From an uncultured Ruminococcus sp. (GTDB lineage: Bacteria; Bacillota; Clostridia; Oscillospirales; Ruminococcaceae), in assembly GCA_910584195.1 (NCBI GenBank), contig CAJTYV010000002.1:62001-126000 (forward strand): 64,000 nt of DNA, given 5' to 3'. The notes beneath the pieces were generated by a model. It made no database searches, was not told the origin of the DNA, and saw nothing but the letters and a program-made list of their open reading frames with translations. Of this stretch, positions 17,354 through 26,516 are shown one piece after another (within the stretch, counting starts at the first letter, position 1; every line of letters begins with the position of its first letter). A program made the position numbers and the translations under genes.

Positions 17354-18435
17354 TTTTTTATCCTCATCATCTGAGTTACAGCCTGTTCAATGGCAATTCT
17401 TGAGTTAGAAGCGGACGAATTCAACCTCATTGCAGTATCACGGAGAATTACAATACAGCTTCTCAATCTTTCAGCACTCATTCTTGAACAATCCCTTAAA
17501 GCATTTTTCACGGCAAAGGCGCGTCCGCCATAACCGAAATCCGATACTATCTGTTCATATGATACGCCGGATTTTTTCGCACAAGCAGCACGGTATAAAT
17601 CCATGAATACAGACGTAACGGCGTACAGCACAGCTCCCCTGTTATCGTTATCAATATTAAGTTCGTTTATCGCTTCATAAGCCGCCCGCGTATTAAAAGA
17701 AGCAACGGCATTGGCAAGATTGTATATCGTAGTATCACTGCGCTCATGAACAAGTTCATAAAGCATTTCTCGTGTAATCTCACGGCCGTTAGCGTATGCA
17801 CAAAGCTTTTCTATCTCATTCTCTATAGTCAGTTCATTGCAGAGACAAAGCTCAGCCAATTCACGGGCGTTTTCCAAAGAGACAGCGCTGCCTCTTGCCG
17901 AAACCTTGGAAGAGATTATCCTCGCAAGCTCCTGAGGGGTTTTTATGGGAAGTTCACATAAAGTACCATGTTTTGCCGCAAAATCAGCCAACTTTTTATT
18001 TTTATCTTTAATAATATTCTTACCGCTTCTGTAATCGCGCTGAACCTTGACCTCAAAACCTGTAATATTAAAAATAATAACTGTCTGTTCGGGAGTGTCT
18101 TTCAACACAGCAAGGAGCTTTTTTGTCACTTCATCGGCAGACTTTCCGCGCATATCGTCATAAGGCTTCTCACAATTGTAATCATTTATAAGAATACAGT
18201 TATAATCAGACATCATATTAAACTGTCCTGCAAGATCTTCTAACTGCGAAAGATCAAGCCTTCTGCCGTCAAGCTTTGTCAAAGCAAATTCTTCGCTGCC
18301 GCCAACGGCTGTTTTAATAATTTTCCTTGTTAATTCGGAAACTCCCATCGTATCTGCTCCGAAAATATAATAAACACGGCTTAATTCGCCTTTTTTTAAA
18401 GCAACCGTAAGCTCCTTTGCATTAACATTAGCCAT
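17350..18435 (-). CDS. holA: DNA polymerase III subunit delta
   Basis: 361 aa, the usual HolA length. The delta subunit opens the beta sliding clamp in the clamp-loader complex. An N-terminal AAA-like fold begins YYIFGADTMGVSELTRK (loader-like LxGxD), followed by the alpha-helical collar domain (DTTIYNLANAVASFNTRAAYEAINEL). As expected for delta, Walker motifs are degenerate. Its position next to comEC is a common Firmicute arrangement. It shares 1 bp with comEC and 4 bp with the RNase M5-like gene. Confidence 0.92.
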   Translation of the reverse strand: MANVNAKELTVALKKGELSRVYYIFGADTMGVSELTRKIIKTAVGGSEEFALTKLDGRRLDLSQLEDLAGQFNMMSDYNCILINDYNCEKPYDDMRGKSADEVTKKLLAVLKDTPEQTVIIFNITGFEVKVQRDYRSGKNIIKDKNKKLADFAAKHGTLCELPIKTPQELARIISSKVSARGSAVSLENARELAELCLCNELTIENEIEKLCAYANGREITREMLYELVHERSDTTIYNLANAVASFNTRAAYEAINELNIDNDNRGAVLYAVTSVFMDLYRAACAKKSGVSYEQIVSDFGYGGRAFAVKNALRDCSRMSAERLRSCIVILRDTAMRLNSSASNSRIAIEQAVTQMMRIKK

Positions 18436-20474
18436 TATAATCTCCTTATACTGTACTTGCCGTCCGTATCTATAATTATTTCAAAATTATTCGTATCCTC
18501 AAGATATATACAATTGTCACATATGCTTTTTGAATCGGTTTTTCCCAAATATACTGTTATTTCAGCTTGTTCAGTCTGTTTATGAGCAGCAGGAAGAAAA
18601 AGCAGTTCCATTCTTCCGTCAGAAACCTCTAATATGTTATCATGAAGCTCCAAACTATAACTGCCTGATGATACGGAAATGCCGTTTTCACCAAAACCTT
18701 CGGCATTCCCACCGATTATTCCGCTGCCTTTCGCATATATTTTATCAGGCGGAAAATATTTCAGCTCGTCACTATAAACCACATACTGAGACTGCTCGGA
18801 TTTATTGAGAATCAACGAATCCACACGGTTTAAACCGTTCTCCGTAAGATACTTTTTTACATACATGGCTGATTTGTTGTTTCCGCTCAAATCTACAACT
18901 ATCGTTTCACCAGAATGAGATATTACTACAGCGCATTGACTTGATTTGCCAAGAACAGCAACGGTGAGCCGACTATCTCTGAACTTTCTTAAAGCCGCAG
19001 AAAACGTAAAATTCAAGACTATTGACGAAGCAAGAATTATTGCAATAATTGAGCGTTTGCCGTGAAAAAGATATATAAATACAATCAAAGATGCCGATAC
19101 CCAAAACAGCACAGGCATAAAATTACATGTACGCGGCAAATAAAAAATTCCTACAGAAGATATAATGTCAGAAATTTTCAATACTAAAGAGAGAAGCATT
19201 TCCGCAGGTATAAGCAGAAATGTAAAAATTCCGCCCGTTAATATAAATATAAGTCCCAACACCATTGATACAGTACAAAGCGGAACAAGAAAAATATTTG
19301 ATAATGGAGCAATAACAGACATTTCGTCAAAATAATAAACAGAAGCAGGAATTACCGCTAAAGAAGTGCAAATTGCTGATAATACCACTCTGATTAGTTT
19401 TCCCCAAAATGTATCAGATTTTATTTTTACGGACATATACGGCGAAAATACCGAAATTCCAAAAGTCCCGGAAAGCGACAATATAAAACCGCTGCTATAA
19501 ACGGCATAGGGATCACAAATGCAGATCGCCAGTGCTGCGACCGACAACGAATTAAAAGAATCATTTTGCTGTCCAAAAAGCTCCGCCGAATACATAATGT
19601 CAAGCATAAGAGTCGCCCTAATTGCCGATATGGGGTAATTTGTCATCATTATCATAAAAATAAAAAGACAATTTATTATACCAAATCTTAAATATTTATT
19701 AATGCAGGCAAATTTCATGATCTTCATTAAAACAGCCGCCATAATCGATACATGAAGTCCTGAAACTGCCAGAATATGACCTATTCCGGTTCTGTAAAGC
19801 GAAGTACGAGTGTTATTCTCAATAAATCGCTTTTCACCAAAAATCATTCCCGAAAGAAATCCGCCCGTTTCGCTGCCCATCTCCACACGAATCACTGAAA
19901 TCATACGTTCCCGAAAATCAGACAAAATACGCCTTATCTTAGACGAATTAGTCTTTTCTAAGTTCAAGCCGTCGATTCTGTCCGCTTCAAGGTAAATATG
20001 GCGCGACTTGTTCCACGTTATACTGTCAAAAATATAATCCCTTTCGAACTCATTAAATTCACAGCTATTAATTGACAGTATATCCCCATAATCAGCATTG
20101 ATCTCATTTGTAAGCAGAGTTATTTTTGCTTTCTGTGTTCCGTTGATTCTTCCCTTAAGGACAAACGATTCCAAATCGCCATCGTAAATGTCATAATCAA
20201 TAACTTTACCGCAAAAACTTCCGCTGCTTCCGGCGTACGAAACTATTTTGCTGTATTGCAATTCAGTATAAAGACGATTCACTGTTACCGCTGTAACAAA
20301 TGAAAACGCTATAACAAAGAAATCCATTCTGCTGAATTTCTTCAATCGCCCATATGCCGCAGTAAGCAAGGAAACACAAATTACCATAACTGCGCCGAAC
20401 TTGTCAAAAAAGAATGAAGCGAAAAACAATCCAGACATATAGGCTGCCGCCGCTCCAATCATTTTCCGCTTCAT
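18435..20474 (-). CDS. comEC: ComEC/Rec2-family DNA-uptake channel, C-terminal metallo-hydrolase domain degenerate
   Basis: 679 aa. N-terminal membrane helices (about 7-60), an OB-like extracytoplasmic domain, then the Competence domain with TGIGHILAVSGLHVSI, the family signature, and about eight helices. It transports single-stranded DNA during transformation. The C-terminal beta-lactamase-like region (about 515-679) keeps the fold outline (VVISHSGETIVVDLSG) but where THxDxDH should be it reads SLILNKSEQSQY, so the metal ligands are gone. Its length is near normal. The gene begins 4 bp after the phosphoribosyltransferase stop. Confidence 0.9.
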   Translation of the reverse strand: MKRKMIGAAAAYMSGLFFASFFFDKFGAVMVICVSLLTAAYGRLKKFSRMDFFVIAFSFVTAVTVNRLYTELQYSKIVSYAGSSGSFCGKVIDYDIYDGDLESFVLKGRINGTQKAKITLLTNEINADYGDILSINSCEFNEFERDYIFDSITWNKSRHIYLEADRIDGLNLEKTNSSKIRRILSDFRERMISVIRVEMGSETGGFLSGMIFGEKRFIENNTRTSLYRTGIGHILAVSGLHVSIMAAVLMKIMKFACINKYLRFGIINCLFIFMIMMTNYPISAIRATLMLDIMYSAELFGQQNDSFNSLSVAALAICICDPYAVYSSGFILSLSGTFGISVFSPYMSVKIKSDTFWGKLIRVVLSAICTSLAVIPASVYYFDEMSVIAPLSNIFLVPLCTVSMVLGLIFILTGGIFTFLLIPAEMLLSLVLKISDIISSVGIFYLPRTCNFMPVLFWVSASLIVFIYLFHGKRSIIAIILASSIVLNFTFSAALRKFRDSRLTVAVLGKSSQCAVVISHSGETIVVDLSGNNKSAMYVKKYLTENGLNRVDSLILNKSEQSQYVVYSDELKYFPPDKIYAKGSGIIGGNAEGFGENGISVSSGSYSLELHDNILEVSDGRMELLFLPAAHKQTEQAEITVYLGKTDSKSICDNCIYLEDTNNFEIIIDTDGKYSIRRL

Positions 20475-20478
20475 ATTA

Positions 20479-21018
20479 TTATTTAAAGAACAGGGGCAGC
20501 TTTTCGAGGAAAATTATATCGGTTCTTTCCGCCGCTTCTCCCTCAGCGAGAACGGCCGCTTCTGCCGCTATTTTTCCGCCCGCACCCTCTGCAAGCTTTT
20601 CAAGAGCCTTGAGCGACTCTCCGGTACTGATAACATCATCCACAATAAGAACAGATTTACCCTTGATCATATCTGCTTTTTCCGCAGAAAGGTACAGCGT
20701 CTGCTCGGCAGCCGTAGTAATTGATTTAACTGTAACCGCCACAGGATCACTCATATAAAGCTTTATGGACTTTCTTGCAACTGCATATGGCTTACCGCTC
20801 TGCCGCGACATCTCATAAGCCAAAGGTATCCCCTTTGACTCTGCTGTAAGAATAACATCAAAATCAGGACATTTCTTTAAAAGCTCTCCCGATGCGGCAA
20901 TAGTAAGTTCAACGTCCGAAAACATAACGAACGCCGCTATATCTATTTTTTCGTTAAGAGGACACAGTGGAAGCTCACGTTCCAAACCTGCAATAGTCAT
21001 TTTGTATGCGCCTGCCAT
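20479..21018 (-). CDS. Phosphoribosyltransferase (Apt/Xpt-like)
   Basis: 179 aa. The PRPP-binding loop VLIVDDVISTGESL (about 124-137) is perfect and defines a type I phosphoribosyltransferase, probably purine salvage. AESKGIPLAYEMSRQSGKPYAVARKS is the segment found in adenine/xanthine PRTases. The substrate cannot be fixed from the sequence. The ATG at 21018 has AGGAGGA upstream. It lies between a HIT protein gene and comEC in a compact operon. Confidence 0.85.
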   Translation of the reverse strand: MAGAYKMTIAGLERELPLCPLNEKIDIAAFVMFSDVELTIAASGELLKKCPDFDVILTAESKGIPLAYEMSRQSGKPYAVARKSIKLYMSDPVAVTVKSITTAAEQTLYLSAEKADMIKGKSVLIVDDVISTGESLKALEKLAEGAGGKIAAEAAVLAEGEAAERTDIIFLEKLPLFFK

Positions 21019-21032
21019 GCTATATCCTCCTG

Positions 21033-21386
21033 TTACTCCGTTTTTCCCAAAGACTCGGGACCCCAGCCCATTTTTACTCCTGCCAGCATATGAAAATGAA
21101 GATGCTTTACAGTCTGCCCTGCATCGTCTCCGCAGTTATTTATGATACGATAGCTCTCGATTCCTTCTTCCTTTGCAATTTTTGCAGCAGCCTCAAAAAC
21201 TTTCGCGACAACAGCTGAGTTGCTCTCGTCAATAGCATTTGCACAGCATATATGCTCCTTTGGAATAATGAGATTATGCACAGGCGCAATCGGTGCTATA
21301 TCCTTAAAACTGTACACAAACTCATCCTCATATACTTTTGTACTCGGTATTTCACCGGATATGATCTTACAAAATAAGCAATCCAT
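21033..21386 (-). CDS. HIT-family (Hint-type) nucleotide hydrolase
   Basis: 117-aa histidine-triad protein. It begins CLFCKIISGEIPS, contains NLIIPKEHI, and ends with the triad TVKHLHFHMLAG (HxHxH) that forms the catalytic site for nucleoside phosphoramidates. This is the full length for the family. It is 12 bp downstream of alaS, a fitting neighbour because Hint proteins hydrolyse aminoacyl-adenylates; a functional link is plausible but not shown. Confidence 0.93.
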   Translation of the reverse strand: MDCLFCKIISGEIPSTKVYEDEFVYSFKDIAPIAPVHNLIIPKEHICCANAIDESNSAVVAKVFEAAAKIAKEEGIESYRIINNCGDDAGQTVKHLHFHMLAGVKMGWGPESLGKTE

Positions 21387-21397
21387 TGTACTGCTCC

Positions 21398-24028
21398 TTA
21401 CTTTATAAATTCTTTAACAATATCTTCAAATGAAGCTACAGCTTCATCAGTTTTGGAAATATCCCCTATACCTGCCATAGCGCTGTCGGGACGTCCGCCT
21501 CCCTTTCCGCCTGTAACAGCCGCAGTTTTCTGAACCAACTTTCCGGCATGTGCGCCTTTTTTTACTGCGCCTGCCGTACATACGCAGTAAAGCGTACCCT
21601 TATCGCCGTTAATTCCTGCAAAAAGAGCGATTGTTTCATCGGCTCTGTCCTTAACGCTGTCGCCCATTTTACGAAGAGCATCCGGAGTGGTACCGTCTGT
21701 TCTTGCAGCTATGACCTTAACTCCTTCAACTTCAACTGCGTTGTCAAACATTGCAGCCGCTTTGGCGTTTGCAGCCTGCTGAGCAAGACTTTCAAGTGTC
21801 TTTTCCTTTTCTTTAAGCTCCGAAGAAAGCGCTGCGCATTTTTCGGGAAGTTCATTAAGATTTGCAAGCTTCAATGCTCCGGCAGCCTTGACTATTATGC
21901 TTCTGTAGTCGTTGAGAAGATCCATAACGCCCATGCCTGTAACCGCCTCGATACGTCTTACACCTGCTGCGACAGAACTTTCGGAAACTATTCTGAAAAG
22001 ACCTATCTGAGATGTATTTGGAATGTGTGTACCACCGCAGAATTCCACTGACTTATCTGCTGTGACAACACGAACCGTATCTCCGTATTTTTCACCGAAA
22101 AGCGCCATTGCGCCGAGCTTTCTCGCTTCATCTATGGGCATTTCGACCATTGTAACAGGAAGAGCTTTCATGATCTCATCGTTTACAATAGCTTCAATTT
22201 TTGCAATTTCTTCGGTTGTAAGCGCGCTGAAGTGGTTAAAGTCAAAACGACATGCCTTTTCATTTACAAGCTGACCCGCCTGGTGGACGTGATCGCCGAG
22301 AACCTGACGCAAAGCATATTGAAGAAGGTGAGCTGACGTATGATTTCTCATTATTGCAAGACGTCTTTCACTGTCAATAAGGGCTGTCACATGAGCGCCC
22401 TTTTTCAAAGTACCTTCGGTTACGGACGCAATATGGAGAAAATGTCCCTCTGATTTGATAGTGTCAGCCACAAGCACCGAATTTACACCGTCTGATATTG
22501 TACCTGTATCGCCAGTCTGACCGCCGCTTTCCGCATAAAAAGGTGTTTTATCAAGAACAATAACAACATCTTCACCCTCAACGACAGTTTCAACCTCGGT
22601 GCCGTCCTTATAAATCGCAAGTATCTCAGCATTTTCAGCCGTAAAATCGGTATAACCCGTAAAAATCGTCTTTGGAACGTCAACCTTAATGCTGTTGTCA
22701 GCCCATGACGAACCTGCCTTTGCAAGATGGTCAGCCTTTGCCTTAGCGCGCTGCTCCTGAACAAGCTCTCTGAAGCGAGTTACATCAACAACAAGTCCTC
22801 TTTCCTCACAAATTTCAATTGTAAGATCAATGGGGAAACCGTAAGTATCAGAAAGTCTGAATGCGTTCTCACCTGAAAGCACAGTCTCCTTATTTTCCAC
22901 AAGTGACGAAATGTAACCGTTCAGAAGCTCCGAACCTTTATCGATCGTCTTAGCGAATGCTTCCTCCTCAACACCAATTATCTTTTTGATATAATCGCGT
23001 TTTTCGGCAAGTTCCGGATATGCGCCCTCATTTTCATTTATAACGGTGTCGCATACCTCACATAGAAATGGTCGTGTGATACCTAAGAGTCTGCCATGAC
23101 GCGCTGCACGCCTAAGCAAACGGCGAAGAACATATCCTCTTCCCTCATTCGACGGAAGGATACCGTCACCAACCATAAATGTAGTGCTTCTTATATGATC
23201 TGTTATAACACGCAGTGAAACATCTGTTTTAGCGTCTGTTTTATAAGAAACTCCGGCAATTGAAGAGATATGCTTCATTATATTCTGAACAGTATCGACT
23301 TCAAAAATATTATCAACACTCTGCATTACGCACGCAAGTCTTTCAAGACCCATACCCGTATCAATGTTTTTGCTCTTCATTTCGGCATAATTACCGTTTC
23401 CGTCACTGTCGAACTGACTGAAAACAAGATTCCAAATTTCAATAACACGGTCAATATCGCTTGCCTGTTCAAAATTCTCAAAAGGACCGTACGCATCGCC
23501 TCTGTCGAAATGTATCTCGCTGCACGGACCGCAGGGACCCGAACCATGTTCCCAGAAATTATCTTTTTTTCCGAGACGGATAATACGATCGTGAGGAATT
23601 CCGATATTGTTCTCCCAGATTTTCTCAGCCTCGTCATCGCTCTCGTAAATCGTTATCCAAAGGCGGTCTGCCGGAATTTCGAGAACTCCTGTCAGAAACT
23701 CCCATGCCCATGAAATAGCTTCCGGCTTAAAATAGTCACCGAAAGAAAAATTTCCCAGCATTTCAAAATATGTGCCGTGACGTGCAGTCTTACCTACACT
23801 CTCAATATCAGGTGTTCTGATACATTTCTGACACGTAGTAACTCTCACATTTGGAGGAACAGCCTGTCCCAAAAAATATTTTTTCAAAGGCGCCATGCCC
23901 GAATTTATAAGAAGGAGGCTCTTATCACCCTGAGGAACTAAAGAAGCGCTCGCCATTCTTGTATGATTCTTGCTCTCAAAAAACGAAAGATATTTTTCAC
24001 GAAGATCGTTAAGTCCTGTCCACTGCAT
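21398..24028 (-). CDS. alaS: Alanyl-tRNA synthetase
   Basis: 876 aa with standard architecture: class II catalytic domain (SFFESKNHTRMASASLVPQGDKSLLLINSGMAPLKKYF), tRNA-recognition helices, the editing domain with HTSAHLLQYALRQ (HxxxH) and CGGTHIPNT zinc ligands, and the C-terminal DHHA1 domain ending KGGGRPDSAMAG. It charges tRNA-Ala and edits Ser and Gly mischarging. The ATG at 24028 has AAAGGAG upstream and matches family N-termini; the longer frame to 24121 would run through the promoter. It leads a ten-gene operon. Confidence 0.98.
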   Translation of the reverse strand: MQWTGLNDLREKYLSFFESKNHTRMASASLVPQGDKSLLLINSGMAPLKKYFLGQAVPPNVRVTTCQKCIRTPDIESVGKTARHGTYFEMLGNFSFGDYFKPEAISWAWEFLTGVLEIPADRLWITIYESDDEAEKIWENNIGIPHDRIIRLGKKDNFWEHGSGPCGPCSEIHFDRGDAYGPFENFEQASDIDRVIEIWNLVFSQFDSDGNGNYAEMKSKNIDTGMGLERLACVMQSVDNIFEVDTVQNIMKHISSIAGVSYKTDAKTDVSLRVITDHIRSTTFMVGDGILPSNEGRGYVLRRLLRRAARHGRLLGITRPFLCEVCDTVINENEGAYPELAEKRDYIKKIIGVEEEAFAKTIDKGSELLNGYISSLVENKETVLSGENAFRLSDTYGFPIDLTIEICEERGLVVDVTRFRELVQEQRAKAKADHLAKAGSSWADNSIKVDVPKTIFTGYTDFTAENAEILAIYKDGTEVETVVEGEDVVIVLDKTPFYAESGGQTGDTGTISDGVNSVLVADTIKSEGHFLHIASVTEGTLKKGAHVTALIDSERRLAIMRNHTSAHLLQYALRQVLGDHVHQAGQLVNEKACRFDFNHFSALTTEEIAKIEAIVNDEIMKALPVTMVEMPIDEARKLGAMALFGEKYGDTVRVVTADKSVEFCGGTHIPNTSQIGLFRIVSESSVAAGVRRIEAVTGMGVMDLLNDYRSIIVKAAGALKLANLNELPEKCAALSSELKEKEKTLESLAQQAANAKAAAMFDNAVEVEGVKVIAARTDGTTPDALRKMGDSVKDRADETIALFAGINGDKGTLYCVCTAGAVKKGAHAGKLVQKTAAVTGGKGGGRPDSAMAGIGDISKTDEAVASFEDIVKEFIK

Positions 24029-24092
24029 ATATATTTTACTCCTTTTTCCGCCTGTAAAAAGCAGCATACTGTAAATTTTTTCATACAATATT

Positions 24093-24121
24093 ATTATAGT
24101 CTTTTTTTCAAAAAAAGTCAA
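24093..24121 (-). promoter_or_regulatory. Strong sigma-A promoter of the alaS operon
   Basis: Minus strand: -35 TTGACT (24116-24121), 17-bp spacer, -10 TATAAT (24093-24098). The spacer is an A/T-tract hairpin-like stretch. The leader is only about 55 nt, too short for a T-box. The rest of 24122-24228 shows only the ribosome binding site AGAGGTGAT for the PBP gene. Confidence 0.85.
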
Positions 24122-24228
24122 TAGTTTTTCTCGGAAACGAAAAAAATGAATTTAAAACAGTCTTTGTTCAGAAATAAAGCTAAGAATAAAATTCCTCCTG
24201 ATGGCGATAATAACTCAGAGGTGATATT

Positions 24229-25821
24229 ATGCGCAAAAAAGGAGAACATGGCATCATACTGCTCACAGCTGTATTTTTCTTGTTTTTTTTCGGAGTTTCA
24301 CTAAACTTTTTCCGATTGTCTCAGGAAAGAAAATATGTGCGCACAGCCGCAGATAATTCATTTGTAACAATACATGCAGGGGACAGCAGCGGTACAATAT
24401 TTGACAGAAATTTTGTTCCGCTGACCAATGCTGAAACACATATTACAGCCATTGCCGTGCCCACGGAAACAGAACTGAAAGAACTACAAAAGTTCGCTGC
24501 GGATAAAGCAGAAGTTGAAAATTTATATGTTAAAGGCGAACCCTTTGCCTTTGAATGTAGGAAAAAAGGAGCAGAATCCCCCGGATTGACATTTTTTGAT
24601 ATACCCGAAAGATATAATGAAAATACTATTGCACCGCACATTATCGGGTATCTTTCGGACGATTCCGGTGCAAGCGGACTGGAATACGCCTACGACGATC
24701 TTCTTCGCTCTGGAAATGTAGAAAACAGCGTAACTTACTCAACAGACGGTCACGGGCATATCCTCATAGGAGGAGGAAAAACAGTCATACGCAGTATCAA
24801 ACAGCAAACAGGAGTAGTAACTACTCTTGACAGTGAAATACAGGCTATATGCGAAAAAGCCGGACGTTCAATAAACAAAGGCGCGATAATAGTGTCTGAT
24901 GTTAAAAACGGTGAAATTCTCGGAATGGCAAGCTTTCCGCAGTTTGATTTAAGAGATATTTCAGATGATCTGACTGACAGACGAAGTCCTATGATAAACC
25001 GTTGTCTTTACTCATACAGCGTAGGTTCGATATTTAAACTTGTTACCGCCTGTGAGGGAATTAACGAAGGCTACTCGGAGTTTATGTACAACTGTTCGGG
25101 AGATTACACAGTTGCAAACAGAACTTTTGGCTGTCATAACAGAGAAGGACATGAAATACAAAATATGAGACAAGCTATTGCAAATTCCTGCAACCCTTAT
25201 TTCATTTCTCTAAGCCAATGTCTTAATATACAGCAGTATCGCAGTTTAGCATATTCCATGGGATTCGGACGTGAAATACATCTTTGTACGGGAATGATCT
25301 CGTCAGCAGGAGTACTCCCCTCAGTCGAGGAACTTCTTATTCCTGCCGAACTTGCAAATTTTTCGTTTGGACAGGGAAAGCTTACCGCAACGCCTTTGCA
25401 GATAAATCAAATGACATGTGCTATTGCAAACGGCGGCGAACTTATAATGCTCCGTTTGATAAAGGGCATTACAGTTGACGGAGAAACGGTAGGGAACGAA
25501 AAGTCCGCCCTGAAATCACGAGTAATGACTGAAGAAACAGCGGCGGAGCTTCGTAAAATGATGATAAGCGTGATATACGACAACGAAAATTCAAAAGCTG
25601 CACCGAGCCGAATACGTGCCGGAGCCAAAACATCAACAGCGCAAACAGGACGGTTCGATGAAAACGATGAAGAATATTGTCATGGCTGGATAACCGGTTT
25701 TTTTCCATCAAGCTCACCGAAATACGCCATTACCGTTCTGGCAGAGGACGGCGGTTACGGTAACGATTCTGCCGCCCCTGTCTTTAAACAAATAGTAGAC
25801 CTGATGATGGAAAGAAAATAA
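24229..25821 (+). CDS. Class B penicillin-binding protein (transpeptidase)
   Basis: 530 aa. It has one N-terminal membrane anchor (about 8-27), a short PBP dimer-like region (SGTIFDRNFVPLTN), and a transpeptidase domain with the nucleophile motif SIFK (in YSVGSIFKLVTA), SCN (ANSCNPYF) and the third motif KTSTAQTG, where the usual KTG is KTS. It crosslinks peptidoglycan outside the membrane. It is shorter than FtsI/SpoVD and lacks PASTA domains. The nearest functional analogues would be PbpA/SpoVD-type enzymes; a sporulation role is possible but not shown. It is monocistronic with its own terminator. Confidence 0.88.
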   Translation: MRKKGEHGIILLTAVFFLFFFGVSLNFFRLSQERKYVRTAADNSFVTIHAGDSSGTIFDRNFVPLTNAETHITAIAVPTETELKELQKFAADKAEVENLYVKGEPFAFECRKKGAESPGLTFFDIPERYNENTIAPHIIGYLSDDSGASGLEYAYDDLLRSGNVENSVTYSTDGHGHILIGGGKTVIRSIKQQTGVVTTLDSEIQAICEKAGRSINKGAIIVSDVKNGEILGMASFPQFDLRDISDDLTDRRSPMINRCLYSYSVGSIFKLVTACEGINEGYSEFMYNCSGDYTVANRTFGCHNREGHEIQNMRQAIANSCNPYFISLSQCLNIQQYRSLAYSMGFGREIHLCTGMISSAGVLPSVEELLIPAELANFSFGQGKLTATPLQINQMTCAIANGGELIMLRLIKGITVDGETVGNEKSALKSRVMTEETAAELRKMMISVIYDNENSKAAPSRIRAGAKTSTAQTGRFDENDEEYCHGWITGFFPSSSPKYAITVLAEDGGYGNDSAAPVFKQIVDLMMERK

Positions 25822-25832
25822 TTGTTCAAAAC

Positions 25833-25885
25833 CTGACTGCATAAAGATTTTTCTGAAAAATTCTCTATGCAGTCAGCTCTTTTCT
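25833..25885 (+). terminator. Rho-independent terminator after the PBP gene
   Basis: An 11-bp perfect stem CTGACTGCATA / TATGCAGTCAG has an inner A/T stem (AGATTTTT-CTG-AAAAATTCT). It is followed by CTCTTTTCTTATT on the plus strand. Confidence 0.85.
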
Positions 25886-25899
25886 TATTCTCCGGATTT

Positions 25900-26062
25900 A
25901 GAACTTATGTTAATAAGGTTTGTGCGTGGATTTTCGAGCATAATTTTACCGAGAGCAAGGCGAAAAAGCGAAAGCATACTGCCGTATGGTGAGCTTTTTC
26001 AACGCGGCTATCGGTAAAATTTGCCGAAAAGACACGTGCAATAGCCTATGAACACAAGTTCT
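25900..26062. repeat. 163-bp imperfect palindrome (MITE-like or large hairpin element)
   Basis: The outer arms AGAACTTATGTT (25900-25911) and AACACAAGTTCT (26051-26062) match with one mismatch. Inside are TTTTACCGA / TCGGTAAAA (perfect) and an apical part pairing GAAAAAGC with GCTTTTTC and CATACTGCCGTATG. Nothing in it is coding. The nested arms suggest a non-autonomous mobile element or a long structured RNA. It fills the space between the PBP terminator and dtd. Confidence 0.7.
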
Positions 26063-26076
26063 TATAAAAATGATCG

Positions 26077-26514
26077 TCAGCTTTCAAGCATAACTGTAAA
26101 CGGTCCGTCATTTACAAGATTGACTTTCATATCAGCGCCGAATATTCCCGTTTCAGTGCGCTTTATTTTGCTGCGGCAGTAGTCTGCAAAATAATTGTAC
26201 AGCCGCTCCGCTTCATCAGGTTTTGCAGCCTGAATAAAATTAGGGCGGTTTCCTTTGCGGCAATCCGCATACAAGGTAAACTGTGAAACTATCAAAAGCT
26301 CTCCGCCTACATCTCTCAAAGAAAGATTTATCTTGTCATTTTCATCTGAAAAGATCCTGAGATTTATAATTTTATCCGCAAGTCTGCGGCAGTCCTCTTC
26401 CGTATCTTCATGACCTATTCCGATCAGAAGAAGATAACCCGAACTGATTTTTCCGCATATATCACCGTTTACTTCAACGCTTGCAGAAGTCACTCTCTGT
26501 ACAATTATCCTCAT
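26077..26514 (-). CDS. dtd: D-aminoacyl-tRNA deacylase
   Basis: 145 aa, full length. It removes D-amino acids from tRNA. The motifs SQFTLYADCRKGNRP and VNLVNDGPFTV (the Gly-cisPro active-site region) are intact, and the N-terminus MRIIVQRVTSASVEV is typical. It follows the GH42 gene by 2 bp and ends the recN-containing gene run. In many Firmicutes dtd sits next to relA instead. Confidence 0.97.
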   Translation of the reverse strand: MRIIVQRVTSASVEVNGDICGKISSGYLLLIGIGHEDTEEDCRRLADKIINLRIFSDENDKINLSLRDVGGELLIVSQFTLYADCRKGNRPNFIQAAKPDEAERLYNYFADYCRSKIKRTETGIFGADMKVNLVNDGPFTVMLES

Positions 26515-26516
26515 AT

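Noticed and set aside
24029..24121. 31-residue N-terminal extension of AlaS, and a possible T-box leader
   Set aside because: The extension would run through a consensus promoter and lacks homology to AlaS N-termini. The true leader of about 55 nt is too short for a T-box and lacks its conserved sequence.
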